Positions 33,041 through 45,410 of a DNA stretch of 64,000 bases are shown one piece after another (position 1 is the first letter of the stretch; the number at the start of each line of letters is the position of its first letter). Position numbers and translations under genes: made by a program. Source of the DNA: Ceratopteris richardii (lineage: Eukaryota; Streptophyta; Polypodiopsida; Polypodiales; Pteridaceae); the NCBI GenBank assembly GCA_020310875.1, contig CM035422.1, positions 52,868,394 through 52,932,393 on the forward strand, given 5' to 3'. Below the pieces are notes generated by a model. That model did no database searches. It saw only the letters and a program-made list of their open reading frames with translations, and was not told the DNA's origin.

Positions 33041-34355
33041 TCATCTCTCTCTCATCCACTCTTTTCGTTTCTTGATTCGCTCTAGTGCTTCTTGTCTAGC
33101 TTCTTCTCGTATTCTTTCTTCCTCCATGCACCTATTTTTTCCCATTATTAGTCGTGACATTATTTCTTCAGTCAATGGCTCTAAATATTTTTTTACTCGA
33201 CAACCAGTGATATAGTTTGGCAATACTTCTCCATCTAGGGTTGCTAAACTGATGGCTCCACTGGTGGATATGCGATTGATGATCAATGGGTCATATCCCC
33301 TTTTTTGTAGTTTCTTAGCATGTTGTTTCAGAGTATATACCAAAACTAAATCTCCTTCCTTCAAGTTTTTATCTTTAATATGAGCATCAAAATATGCCTT
33401 CTGTCGCCTTTTAGCAGCATAAATCCCTGCTACCGCTTGTAACCTAGTTTTGTGTAACTTTTCTATTTGATCCAATTGAGCTGATAGTTCATGTCCAATC
33501 CACTCATAAGTTGTTTCTACTCTGAGAGTGGGTATTAAGAAATCGATTGGAAAAATAGCATTCTGTCCGTACAGTAAGTTAAAAGGAGTAGTTCCTATGG
33601 TGGTTTTGTAGGCTACTCGAAATGCCCATAAAGCATGATGTAATTGTTTATCCCAATCAGATCTTCCATTGTTAACAATTTTAGTGAGAACTGTGCACAA
33701 GATTTTATTTGAGCTTTCGGCCTGTCCATTGGCTTGTGGGTGATATGGGGCTGATTTCTTATGAATTACTAAGAACTCATTCAGTAGGGCTTCTATCACT
33801 TCATTCACAAAGTGTGTGCCTCTATCACTCACAATTTCTATAGGTAGTCCAAATCTAGTGAAAACATTCTCAAAGAGAAACTTGATTGTAGTCCTTGCAT
33901 CATTTTTCTTGGTTGCTTTGGCTTCAACCCATTTTTTCAAATAGTCTGTGGCTACAATTATGTACTCAGCATGGGATCCTTTAGCTGGTGGGCTAATAGG
34001 TCCTATGAAGTCTATTCCCCATTTAGTAAAGGCTCTGGCACTCATCATGGGTTTTAGTGGCATTTCATCTCTTCTAATTGGATATTTCGTTCGTAGACAA
34101 GTATCACATCGTTGCACATATGTGGCTGCATCTTGATGGAGAGTTGGCCACCATATCCCTGCAAAAAGAATAATTTTTGCAGTTTTATCTGCAGAGAAAT
34201 TCCTCTTGCAGCTCTTGTATGTGCCATCTCTAAGACAGCAAGATACTTGTCTTCATGAATACACATTCATAAATTATTGTCTCTTCCTCGCTTAAAGAGT
34301 TGTTTTCCTATGAGAGCATAGTCCTTGCTTTGTTCTGTGAGCGCACATTTCCTTG
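33041..34355 (-). pseudogene. Gypsy G integrase: HHCC module, DDE core and C-terminal domain
   Basis: Integrase inserts the cDNA into the host chromosome. The HHCC module (MAHTRAAR, CDTCLR) is split by small shifts around 34120-34300. From 34117 a 358-codon frame has the DDE core: first Asp in KWGIDFIGPIS, second in EIVSDRGTHFVNE, Glu in ANGQAESSNKIL. The C-terminal region contains ALWAFRVAYKTTIGTTPFNL and a basic-acidic tail ending WMRER. No chromodomain is visible, which fits non-chromoviral plant gypsy elements. The catalytic triad is complete; the lesions are upstream and at the C-terminal junction with the second protease-like domain. Confidence 0.88.
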
Positions 34356-34940
34356 CTAGATTGGCTCCTTCTGGGTACTCTGGGTCCTCAAGAACTTTAC
34401 CAGAGGCATGCTCCATCTTGGTGCTACGGTGGAGTAGCATAGATTAGAGTTCTCTTCTGGATTCCGTTCTTGACAAGTTGGGCAGGTTGATACATAGTTA
34501 TGTGTATCCCTTTGCATGGTTGGCCAATATATGCCTAATCTCTTCAATGTTTGCCATGTTTCGTTTGCATTTAAATGAGTTTTCCATTTTACATGTGCTT
34601 TTTGAAGCCACATTTCGTGTTCCTCTTCTTCTACGCATCTCATGAGTAATCCACTTGAATCTTGGTGATACAAACTTGCAGCAATGATATGAAGGTTTTT
34701 AGTCTTCCATAGGTCTTGGGTTCGATTCGGTGTGGTCCCATGTTTAGGTCCATATGTGAGTATAGGGATCAACTTTTCTGCCCATTGGGGACATACTTCA
34801 AGATTAAAAAGGTAAGTATCTGGCAGATCATCAGGTACTCCTGTGGGGGGTTCTCCATGTGTCATTCTTGATAGGTGATCTGCTCGGATGTGTGTATTCC
34901 CTTTCTTGACTACTACTTCAAATTCAAATTCCATCAACAA
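34356..34940 (-). pseudogene. Connection region of gypsy G with an extra HHCC-type zinc module
   Basis: This frame follows RNase H (TGA at 34959 between them, where CGA is expected). It starts with FEFEVVVKKGNTHIRADHLS, the usual RNase H end, and reaches VKWKTHLNANETWQTLKRLG, YWPTMQRD and CPTCQ, an H-x-H...C-x-x-C pattern like the integrase N-terminal zinc domain. A second complete module of the same type then follows just before the integrase core. The sequence after CPTCQ shifts frame into KVLEDPEYPEGANLARK, the usual linker before the canonical module. The domain duplication looks genuine rather than a sequencing artefact, as the two modules differ in sequence. Confidence 0.7.
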
Positions 34941-34958
34941 TAGAAACCATCGTACTAG

Positions 34959-35558
34959 TCATCCCGTATTACAAGGATTATTGACTAAGTACAGTAGAGC
35001 TCGATGATCGATAAAAAATTTGAATTTTTTTGCCAATAAGTAGTGTCGAAACTTCCTCACTGCATACAGCATTCCTAGGCCTTCCCTCTCGGTTGTGGTA
35101 TAATTGCTTTCCGCTTGATTCAATTGTCTACTAGCATAGGCTATGGGGTGGTCTAACTTTCTTGTATCTGCGGGTTGAGCTAAGATGCAACCAATGGCAA
35201 ACTTGGAACGATCTACGTGAATGTGAAATGGTTTGTTCCAATTAGGTACTCGAAGGATTGGGGCTGAACTTAATCGACTCTTTAATTCATTAAAAGCCTT
35301 TTCACATTCTTCTGTCGAATTAAACTGAGACAATAATGCATAAAGAGGTCTAGTAATTATGGCATACATATGTATAAATCTTCGGTAGTATCCGCAATGT
35401 CCCATAATTGCTTGTACTTCTTTAGCAGTCTTTGGTCTCGGTAAATCCAGAATTACTTTGATTTTGTCTTCATCCGTTGAGATTCCATTCTTAGAGACAA
35501 TATGTCCTAATATCTTTCCTTGTGGAACCATGAAGACACATTTTCCAGATTGAGGCAT
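34959..35558 (-). pseudogene. Gypsy G reverse transcriptase end and RNase H
   Basis: The frame picks up at KCVFMVPQGKILGHIVSKNG (RT thumb/connection) and proceeds to RNase H: NKPFHIHVDRSKFAIGCIL, PIAYASRQLNQAESNYTTTE, EREGLGMLYAVRKFRHYL and FFIDHRALLYLVNNP. The first catalytic Asp appears as VDRS, where VDAS is usual. A one-base shift near 35540 separates it from the upstream RT frame. RNase H removes the RNA strand during reverse transcription. Confidence 0.87.
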
Positions 35559-35569
35559 ACTCTATATTG

Positions 35570-38179
35570 TCAACATTTGGAAAAGATCTTTCCTAGTTCA
35601 GGGATATGTTCTGATCGTATAGCAGAATAAGTACATAAGTCATCCACGTATACCTCCATACTCTTTCTCAGGAACTCCTTGAATACATGGCACATCAATC
35701 TTTGGAAAGTGGTTGGGGCATTGGTTAGACCAAAATGCATAACCCTAAAGGCGTATACTCCCCATTCAGTTGCAAAGGTTGTTTTATGTTGGTCCTTAGG
35801 GGCAATGGCTACCTGATTATACCCTGAAAAGCCATCCAAAAAACTATAAACTTCCTTCCCTGCCACTCGTTCCAAAAGATGATTCGTGATGGGTAATGGG
35901 TAACTATCTCTTATAGTGGCGGCATTCACTTTTTTCAAATTAATGCATGCCCTTAACTTGCCATTCTTTTCCGGTACAACCACCAAAGGTGACACCCATT
36001 CCGTGTGTTCGATCTCATAAATGAATCCAACATCTAACAACTTGTCTATCTCTTCCTTAATTTTTGCTGAATAGACATTGTTATATGTGTATGGTCTTTG
36101 CTTGGAAGGTTTAGCTTCAGATGTCATAGGGATTCTATGGGCACATATAGAAGGATCTACTCCTCTCAAATCCTTATAAGTCCAGGCAAAGACATCCCTA
36201 TATTCTCGTATGAGTCGTATCAGCTCTTGTTCTTCTTCCATTGAGACATCTTGACCTATAAACGTACATTGTTCTTCTCCTTCTTCCAATGTTACTATAA
36301 TTTTCTTGGTTTGTTCTTTGTTGTCATAGGCTATTCTTGGCTCTGCTTCTCGTTTCGGCATTTGAATAGAAATTTTCCTCTCTTCCACTTTGTATTTTTT
36401 GAAGTGAGTGGGCACTTCAAATTGATCTTGAGGCTTGTTTTCTTCATCATCTTTTGCTTTATCTAATCCATGCTCTTCTTTTTGTGTCATTTCTTGATTT
36501 ATTTCATTAATTATGACACTTACTCCTTGAGTTTCATTTTTCGTTTCCATATGTTCATGTTCCATTTCAATGCTCTGGTAATCCTCCTTCCATTCCTTTT
36601 CAATTACTTCTCCTTCTTCAGCCTCTTGAAGAACTACCACGTATAGACTAACGTCATATCCTTCCTCGTCCATGCATTCATTCATAGTTATCACTTCTTC
36701 ATTTACACACACATCGAGAGTGGCTAAAATCTCCATCCAACCATGAGGTTCAAATTCTTCATCTAGGAATATTTCAGGCATGTAGTCTGGATCTTGTACA
36801 GACCTAGCAATGCCTTGCCTTTGCTGCCATCCTTTCCTTCCATCCTCTTCCTTTTTCACAGTTTGGCATATCCATAGATGAGTGTTTTTGTTCATCCACG
36901 ATTGGTCACTTGAACCTATACTGTGAATAGATTGATTGTCTTCCTCTTTATGAATTAGATTCCATTGCAATGGGGGAACATCTTGATACGTATATGTGTG
37001 TAGATTTATTCTTGTCGTGGTTCCTTCATGTTGTAAGTATACTGCGTCTTTTCCCCAATCTTGCACTACCTTTAGCTCTCTCATGAAGGGTCTTCCAAGT
37101 ATCATTTCATAATTGCTAGCCCTTTCAAATTGACATATGGATAAGGTGTGCTCAAATTCAACTCCGCAAGTGGTAAAAATTACCCGTTCCAATAATCCCA
37201 AGGATCTTTCAGTGTGTCCATCTACCATTTGTATCTTCATGCGTGTTGGTCTTAGAGCTAGTTTTCCCCATTTCTCCTAGATTTCTTTAGTTGCTATTCC
37301 TACTCTAGGTCCTGAATCTAAGATAGCTTTAGTGGTATAACCCCTATAGGTAATTGGAAGGGAAGTGTTTCCTTCATCTCCCTCACTGAAATCTCCAACC
37401 TTATCGATTGGGATTTTTACTGTGGTTACCTCATCAGGTATTTCCTTGTCTTCTGACTTGGTCTCCAATTGGCTAGTTAGTTTCTCCTTCAAATATGGTT
37501 TGACCTTCAAAAGTTCTTCCAATGTCAGAGTACAAGGGATTTTTACTTTTCTAAGGTGTTGTATGATGTCCGATGTTTGGACTGATTGGTTCTGTTCTTT
37601 TTTTCTTATTGAGGGAATGTAGTATAATTCCGAATTATGTTCGTATTCTCCTGTGTAATTTGTCAAGACCTTTTCATTGTCATTCTCCTTTTCACTTTGG
37701 TCAAAGGGTAATAATCCTTCTGAATTCAGCTCAGGTATTGAATCTTCTATTTCACCTTCTGCTTCTTCAAAGGGTGGTTCAATTCCTTCCACTTTCTTCC
37801 ATCTGTCTTCTTGGACCCTTGCCCACAAGTCTTTAGGCCATTCCCCATCTACTTCGGGGATAACGGATCCTTCTCTTCTATCCTTGTGGAAGTTTCCATT
37901 AGGTGTCTCACCTTCTTTTCCTTTCTCAGGATCGTTAGGGATGACACACTCTTGGAATTCTCTTTTGGGAATTCGTGAATTGGGTAGTTGAAGAATAGGC
38001 TTTTCTAGGGTTTGTTGAGCTACTTCAATTAATTTTTTGCATATCTCCAACCTTTCCTTCTCTAAGTCACCTCTAGGATATTCTTTTTCATGTTGTTCAA
38101 TGGTTGGTCTTGCTCTTATTCGTTCCTGGTACGCCTGAATCCACATGGCTAACTCTTTTGGCATGGGATCTACTAACAC
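35570..38179 (-). pseudogene. Gypsy G pol N-terminal part: protease and reverse transcriptase
   Basis: The 38179-37277 frame is a charged pre-protease region followed by retropepsin active site AILDSGPRVGIATKEI, then TAG at 37277. In the same frame 37240-35570 completes the protease (NYEMILGRPFMRELKVVQDW), an acidic spacer and reverse transcriptase: FAWTYKDLRGVDPSICAHRI, WVSPLVVVPEKNGKLRACIN, YSFLDGFSGYNQVAIAPKDQ, FGLTNAPTTFQRLM and catalytic VYVDDL. The RT residues look complete, but the TAG and the downstream shift at 35540 prevent a full polyprotein. The protease motif has Pro where Ala is usual (DSGP). Confidence 0.9.
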
Positions 38180-38683
38180 TCATCCTACCTCTTCTTTTTT
38201 ATGCTTTCCTTTTTTATTTTCTTCTTCAAGTTTCTGTTTCTCCTTTTGATCTTGTTCATTTTTTTCCTTCTCCATCTATTGCTCTAGTTTCTTTTCCTTT
38301 ATCCTATCTCTATGATTCTTCCATCTCTGTGTTTGTTTACTTGTAACACTTTTCCCAGGTTCTTCCGAGTCTTCAACTATTTGAGGTGTAGGTATGTCCA
38401 TTTTTTTGTCAGCCTAATCATTTGTTTTTTGATGTCTCTCTAGCTTTTGCTCTCATTATTGCTTTCAATGGTACAGTGTACTACTTATCACCGGTCTGTT
38501 CATAGGTCGGGGGGTATGGGTGCTCTGGGAGCTGTGTACATCAATGACACATAATCTTGCTCATATCCGTAGGAACTATCTGGTACTTCCATACCATATG
38601 CATATGGTTCGTACAACTGTCCATATTCAATTATAGTGCTCTCATAAGCAGAATAAACTCCTTGACTATGGTCATAAGATGAG
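38180..38683 (-). other. Gag-pol linker of gypsy G
   Basis: On the - strand the translation is strongly charged (EKEKNEQDQKEKQKLEEE), with stops in every frame. It connects the gag C-terminus (38684 onward) with the pre-protease region. No independent gene is visible. Confidence 0.5.
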
Positions 38684-39028
38684 TCATGGTTCTTTACTAG
38701 TCAAAGGTGTGGCTGGAACTATTGCTCTCTCTAAGTTTTCTTCAGGTTGAGCCATTTTTACTCGGACAACATTCTGAGGATGGGGCGGTTGTTGCCCTAA
38801 CACCGGTTGTGGCTGAGTGTAACCTTGATAAGCATAAGGTCGTGGTACGGGTGCCTGCTGCTGATATGTGGGATATCTAAAGCCTTCTCCTCCTTGATCT
38901 CTCTGAGGGTATCCATAAGGTCTCATGAGGGGTGGTACCGGTCTTGATTGCCTATTGTAAGGACAATTTTCTGTGCTGTGATTTGTGTATTTTTGTTCTA
39001 TGTTGTAATATTGTAGAGGGCCCGAGAC
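38684..39028 (-). pseudogene. Gypsy G gag C-terminal part, cut off by copia F
   Basis: The frame reads GPLQYYNIEQKYTNHSTENC and then a Pro/Gln/Tyr-rich tail (QQQAPVPRPYAYQGY, QPVLGQQPPHPQNV) ending at 38684. It continues directly from the gag sequence on the far side of copia F (AYAYNRPP at 45411), confirming that F interrupted gag. Cys residues on both sides may form a degenerate zinc knuckle. Confidence 0.75.
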
Positions 39029-39033
39029 GGGTG

Positions 39034-40112
39034 TGTTGGAACATCAAGCTTACACTATGCTTGAGGTGGATTTGATCTACATCAAAGGCAATCGCATCGA
39101 AAGAATATCTGTTGGAGAGTTCTTTTTCATATGCTCATTTATTATATTTTTTTGAGAAATTTTTGATGGTTCATTTACCATTGTAAAAGCCTTGAGCTTT
39201 ACACATGTAAAGGTAGAAAGATAGAGCCCAAATCCCACGACTTTGTGGTGGTTGAAGTTGCATTCAATCAAGAAATCAATCACCTAAAAGTAGATCAAAC
39301 TAGATCTTCACTTTTCCTAAATTGTAGGAAAGTGAATTGATTCCCTCCAACAACCATTCCCACCTTCATTTGAATTCAAATTCAACTTGTAAAAGTCGTG
39401 GAACACTCCTAGAGGCTATATAAGGACTTGAAATCACTTTTACATTACATGGAAGCAATATACATACACTTTTGACCATCATTGTCTTGCTCCTTCAATT
39501 CTCTGCATCATCTTCTTCACCAACAGTAATCTTGCAGAGGCTGCTGCTCTCTTTCGAGAGCTCCAAATTGAGTGCAAGATGATTCATGGGAAAGGTATAA
39601 GTTTCTAGTTTATGGCTATAAAGTTTCATAGCATTTGGTTCAGTAGATTGGGAGAAATCTGAGTTTTTCTGCCTCGGGGTAAATCTCTACGTATTCCTGA
39701 AAAATAGGAAGTACCACTGGTGAATGTCGCATTCATTCCTATAGCATATTTTGCTTATTCCCTATACGTTTTTGCATTCCATACACTCAAACCTATGTGT
39801 ATCACTCCCATAAAAGGATTTTTGCTAATCGTAATCACGGTGGTCGCTATGGGCATTTGAAGTTCATTGTCTCTTCCATAGATAGTAAGTTTTTTGAGCT
39901 AGTCGACCCGCGAACCTATCTGTTTTGTATTGACTCATTCTCCTTGATGCTCCAAAGTACATAGTGTATTTCTTTGCACTTATCACATGCCTATAAGGTC
40001 TATTTGAGTCTCCATAAGCTCAAGGGCTGGTCTTGTGCCGGTTGGCTTGACCAAACTTCGTCGCCTCGAAACGCACTTTTCTACCTTCGACAAGCTTCTC
40101 CAAGTTCTTTCA
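39034..40112 (+). repeat. 5' LTR of copia F
   Basis: The LTR is 1079 bp with TG...CA ends. A TATATAAG box lies at 39417-39424, which is a plausible promoter. It is the same length as the 3' copy. Confidence 0.93.
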
Positions 40113-40113
40113 G

Positions 40114-40125
40114 TGGTATCAGAGC
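40114..40125 (+). promoter_or_regulatory. Primer-binding site of copia F (tRNA-iMet)
   Basis: TGGTATCAGAGC starts one base after the 5' LTR end and ten bases before the gag ATG context, complementary to initiator-Met tRNA. Confidence 0.93.
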
Positions 40126-40134
40126 TAGATCAAG

Positions 40135-43100
40135 ATGGGTGACGGCTTTCCCTCAATGATCGAGAAGCTTGATCGACACAACTACGCGGATTGGAAAATC
40201 AGAATGGAAGCCTATTTGCAAGGTAGAAATCTTTATGGAATTGTAGCAGGTGATGAAGTTATGCCTATTCCAAGATCCAAAGGAGGACCTACACAAGAGG
40301 AGATAGATAAGCTCACACTTTGGTGCGCAAGGGATGTTCAAGAAAGGTCGTACATACTAAACTCTATCTCTGACTTTCTATTACCATATATTAGAGGATG
40401 CAAGACATCTCAAGAGACTTGGGATGCCCTCGAGACTTTCTTTTCTGCTAGTACCAAAGCAAGAAAGAATCATCTTTGGAACGAGTTCAACCAAATGAAA
40501 AAGACACCTACACAAACCATCACAGAGTTTGTTACCAAGGTCAAGGAGGTTGCGGATCAATTAGCATCCATTCGAGAGCTGATTGAAGAAGATATCATAA
40601 TGAGGCAAATTCTCAACGGCATTCGAAGTGATAAGCAATGGCAATCCTTCACGACGGCTTATAATCTCATCATGGATGTGCAAACTCCAGACTTCAACAT
40701 CTTTCTTGGACAACTCTTCAATCAAGAAGCCAACAACAGCATAAAGGAAGGTAACTCTTATCATGGTAATTCAACTAGTGCTCTATATGCATATAAGAAG
40801 GATAAGAAGCAGAAAGGCAAGAAGAAGGAAGAAGATGAAGAAGAGACTTCTCAAGCCAACTTTGCAAGCAAGAGCAAGTGGAAAGGGAAGAAGAAAGGAC
40901 CAAAGCAAGACAAAGCCAAAGGTCAAAATGTTCAACCTTATGCCATATGCGATAAGACCAACCACACCACTCAGAATTGCTGGTTCAATGGGAAGACCAA
41001 GAAAGGAAGTGGAAGAGGTGGATATGGCAGCAATAGAGGCAGAGGTGGACATAACTTCAACAATAACAATAGAAGCTATAATGGAAGGGACTACAACAAT
41101 TATTCAGAAGATCAACCACATGAAGACTCATTGCTTCTTATGAATCTAAGCCACAAAGAAGGTAAAGAAGATGATCATTTGTTCTACATAGATTCAGGAT
41201 GTTCGAATCATGTTGCAGGCAACATTGCTCTTCTATCTGATTTGGAAAGTCCAAAGATAGACATGAAGTGCAAACAGGGGATGACACGAAGCACAATGTG
41301 GAGACGATTGGTAATGCCAAAGCTTCCAATGGCAGGACAAACATTCTAAGTAAGGTTCTCTATGTACCCACTATCACTAAAAACCTAATAAGTGTAGGCC
41401 AAATTGTTGAAAAAGGCTTGCAAGTTAGGTTCACCCAACATGGAGCTTTTGTGGAAGATCCATGTCAAGGCTTCAGGAAGATAGCCTGAGGTGAGAAGCA
41501 TGGTAGGCTCTTTACTTTTGAAGTAGGAGAAACCAGGAACATAGCTCTATTCAACTTTGGGTCTCAAACCCTAAGTGAGCTTGAAGTGTGTCATAAGAGA
41601 CTTGCTCATGTGAATGAAAGAACCTTGAAGGATATATGCAGGGATCAAAGTGTTCTAGGACTGCCGAACATATCAAAGCAACACATGATCAACAAGTGTG
41701 ATGCATGTCAGATTGGGAAGGCACAAAGACAACCATTCAACCACAAAGGCTACATCCACAACAACTTATTGGACTTAGTACATACAGATGTATGGGGACC
41801 AAGTCAAGAACCTTCATTGGCAGGATCAAGGTATTATGTCTCATTTATTGACGACCATAGTAGATGGACTGTTCTATACTTTATCAAGAGTAAGAATGAA
41901 GTGTTTGATTACTTCAAGAAGTATCTTGCACATGTGGAGAATCATACAGGTAGATCACTAAAGAAACTCAGATCTGATGGAGGGGGAGAATACTTCTCCA
42001 AAGAGTTTGATGAGTTCTTGCAGGAAAAAGGTATCAAAAGGGAAGTGACTACTAGGTACTCTCCTCAACTAAATGGAATTGCAGAGAGGAGAAACAAGAA
42101 ATTGGTTGGATCAGCCCGAACAATGCTTGAAGAGAAGAAGTTGCCACATTATCTATGGGCAGAAGCTATTTCAACTGTTGTGTACATTGTCAATCGACTA
42201 CCATCCAAATCACTTCAAGGTTTGACTCCTTATGAAGCATGGCATGGAAGAAAACCTAGTCTTGGACATTGCAAGGTTTTTGGTTGTTTAGCTTATGTTC
42301 ATGTACCATCACAAATAAGAGGTAAGCTAGATGAAAGGGCAACAAAGGTAGTGTTTATTGGATATGATTCAACTCAGATGGGTTACAGGCTCTTCAATCC
42401 TTCAACCAAGCAATTCACTACAAGTAGAGATGTGTTTGAAGAACACAGGTCTTGGTATGATGAAGACAAACAAAAGGTAACACTACCATATGATCTTGAT
42501 TCTGACTCTCATCAAGTAGGATGCAAGCATGATACACAGGTTCAGGATCCAAGAAGTGATACAGATGATGACCAAGATGAAAGAGAAAGGAATTACAAGC
42601 TATGGAAGTCAAGAGGCAAAGCAAAGATGCAAGAGGTTGGAGAATGCTCCAAACAAGCACCTAGAAGATTGGCAAGAGAGAAGAAACAACCAGAAAGGTA
42701 TGGATATGATTCCACATTTGTTACAAAGCATTCAACCTACTTGGAAAAAGACTCTATTTCAGAGGAACCCTCAACCTATGAAGAGGAAAAGGAAAACCCT
42801 AATTGGGAAAAGGCTATGAACAAAGAGATAGATGCATTGAAGGAAATGGACACTTGGGATTTGGTTCCAATGTCGCCGAATCAAAAGGTAATCGGTTGCA
42901 GATGGGTATATAAAGTTAAAAGAAATTAAGATGGATCAGTTTGCAGGTACAAGGTAAGATTAGTTGCCAAAGGATGCTCACAAACTCATGGTTTAGACTA
43001 TGAGGAAACATTCTCACCAGTTGCAAAGATGACAACAATCAGGACATTGATAAGTGTAGCTGCTGCAAGGAATTGGAGACTCCTCCAACTTGATGTGAAA

Positions 43101-44294
43101 AATGCATTCTTAAATGGTTGGATAAGTGAAGAGGTATACATGTCACAACCACTAGGTTTTGAAAACCCTAATCATCCATCTTATGTTTGCAGACTTAAGA
43201 AAGCATTGTATGGATTGAAACAAGCTCCAAGAGCTTGGAATTACAGGTTGGTTACATATCTTCAAGATCAAGGGTTCAAAGCTAGCAGCTCAGATCCTTC
43301 TCTATTCATCAAAAGAGATCACAATGAGGTTATCTATCTATGTGTATATGTAGATGATATTATTGTGACAGGTGATGATCTAAATGACATTCAAAGGATC
43401 AAGAGACACATGCAAGAGGAGTTCAAAATCAGTGACCTAGGTGAGCTCACATATTTCCTAGGTATGCAGGTGATATACACAGATGAAGGAATGTATTTGA
43501 CTCAAAGAAGATACATTCAGGATGTTCTTCTCAAGTTCAAAATGGAGAACACTAAACCTGTAGGTACACCTTTGGAGATGAATCATAAACTAAGTGTTTA
43601 TGAAGGTGAGAAAATTGAAGACATTAAATAGTATCAAAGCTTGGTAGGTAGCTTGATATATGCTACTCATACAAGGGCAGACATCTCATATAGTGTGGGA
43701 GTGCTTAGTCAGTTCATGCACTCAGCGAGAAGACCACACATGGATGCGGCTAAGAGAGTACTTAAGTAACTCAAAGGTACAATCAATGAAGGTATATTCT
43801 ATCCTTACTCTTCAGATTTGGATATCAAAATCTACTCAGATGCAGATTGGGCAAGAGCTAAGGATGATAGAAAAAGTACATCTGGTTACTTAGCATTTGC
43901 AATTTCGAAGCTAGTGTCATGGAGTTCCAAGAAGCAACCAACAGTTGCTTTATCTTCAACTGAAGCAGAGTACAGAGGCTTGACCATAGCAACTCAAGAG
44001 GCAATATGGTTAAAAGCATTATATACAAATTTGGGACTTGTGAGTTCCAAACCTCACATATTTGGAGATAATGTAAGTTCCATGCATCTAGCGGCAAATC
44101 CTATTTTTCATGCGAGAACCAAGCACATAGAAGTCCATTACCACTTCATCAGCGAGAATCTCATGGCAAAGGCGATTGACATTTCGTTTGTTCCTATTGA
44201 AAAGCAAGTAGCAGATATGATGATGAAGGCACTTGATGGAATAAAGCTTTGTAGATTCAAAGCTATGGCAGGTATTCAACTTATGAGAGAATGA
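40135..44294 (+). pseudogene. Copia F gag-pol, one frameshift and four stops
   Basis: It starts at ATG 40135 (MGDGFPSMIEKLDRHNYADW). Gag has the UBN2-type block (WDALETFFSASTKARKNHLW), a zinc knuckle with its first C-x2-C spacing altered (CDKTNHTTQNC) and a Gly/Arg/Asn-rich stretch. The protease is YIDSGCSNHVAG. Near 41270 a one-base loss shifts the frame; the rest is in a single frame with stops at 41487, 42927, 43629 and near 43767. It includes integrase (VHTDVWGPSQEPS, SFIDDHSRWTVLY, SDGGGEYFSKEF), RT ([29 protein letters not shown]) and RNase H (DADWARAKDDRKSTSGY, TEAEYRG). Few lesions for 5% LTR divergence; not translatable as a whole. Confidence 0.92.
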
Positions 44295-44310
44295 ATACTC
44301 AAGCATACTT

Positions 44311-44326
44311 TAGCTTGAGGGGGAGT
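44311..44326 (+). promoter_or_regulatory. Polypurine tract of copia F
   Basis: AGCTTGAGGGGGAGT immediately precedes the 3' LTR and primes plus-strand DNA synthesis. Confidence 0.85.
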
Positions 44327-45405
44327 TGTTGGAACATGAAGCTTACACTATGCTTGAGGTGGATTTGATCTACATCAAAGGCAATCACATCGAAAGAATA
44401 TCCGTTGGAGAGTTCTTTTTCATATGCTCATTTATTGTATTTTTTTGAGAAATTTTTGATGGTTCATTTACCATTGTAAAAGCCTTGAGCTTTACACATG
44501 TAAAGGTAGAAAGATAGAGCCCAAATCCCATGAATTTGTGGTGATTGAAGTTGCATTCAATCAAGCAATCAATCACCTAAAAGTAGATCAAACTAGATCT
44601 TCACTTTTCTTAGATTGTAGGAAAGTGAATTGATTCCCTCCAACAACCATTTCCACCTTCATTTGAATTCAAATTCAACTTGTAAAAGTCGTGGAACACT
44701 CCTAGAGGCTATATAAGGACTTGAAATCACTTTTACATTACATGTAAGCAATATACATACACTTGTGATCATCATTGTCTTGCTCCTTCAATTCTCTGCA
44801 TCATCTTCTTTGCCAACAGTAATCGTGCAGAGGCTTCTGCTCTCTCTCCAGAGCTCCAAATTGGGTGCAAGATAACTCATTGGAAAGGTATAAGTGTCTA
44901 GTTTATGCCTATAAAATTTCATAGCATTTGGTTCCATAAATTGAGAGAAATCTGAGTTTTTCTACCTCGGGGTAAATCTCTATGTATTCCTGAAAAATAG
45001 GAAGTACCACTGGTGAATGTCGCATTCATTCCTATAGCATAGTTTTCTTATTCCCTATACTTTTGTGCATTACATACACTCAACCCTATGTGTATCACTC
45101 CCATAAAAGGAGTTTTTCTAATTGTAATCACGCTGGTTGCTATGGGCATTTGAAGTTCATTGTCTCTTCCATAGATAGTAAGTTTTTTGAGCTGGTCGAC
45201 CCTCGAACCTATCTGTTTTGTATCGACTCATTCTCCTTGATGCTCCAAAGTACATAGTGTATTTCTTTGCACTTATCACATGCCTATAAAGTCTATTTGA
45301 GTCTCCATAAGCTCAAGGGCTGGTCTTGTGCTGGTTGGCTTGACCAAACTTCGTCGCCTCGAAACACACTTTTCTACCTTCAACAAGCTTCTCCAAGTTC
45401 TTTCA
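44327..45405 (+). repeat. 3' LTR of copia F
   Basis: The LTR is 1079 bp with no length change relative to the 5' copy; about 50 substitutions by eye. The TATA-like box is at 44710-44717. Confidence 0.93.
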
Positions 45406-45410
45406 GGGTG

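Larger units (their letters stand above)
39034..45405 (+). mobile_element. Ty1/copia element F inserted in gypsy G gag
   Basis: Two 1079-bp LTRs (39034-40112, 44327-45405) begin TGTTGGAACAT and end TTCTTTCA. They are flanked by the 5-bp duplication GGGTG (39029-39033 and 45406-45410). PBS and polypurine tract are in place. The LTRs differ at about 50 positions by eye (roughly 5%), so the insertion is old, and the coding region is broken. The family is related to, but distinct from, the A family. Confidence 0.95.
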
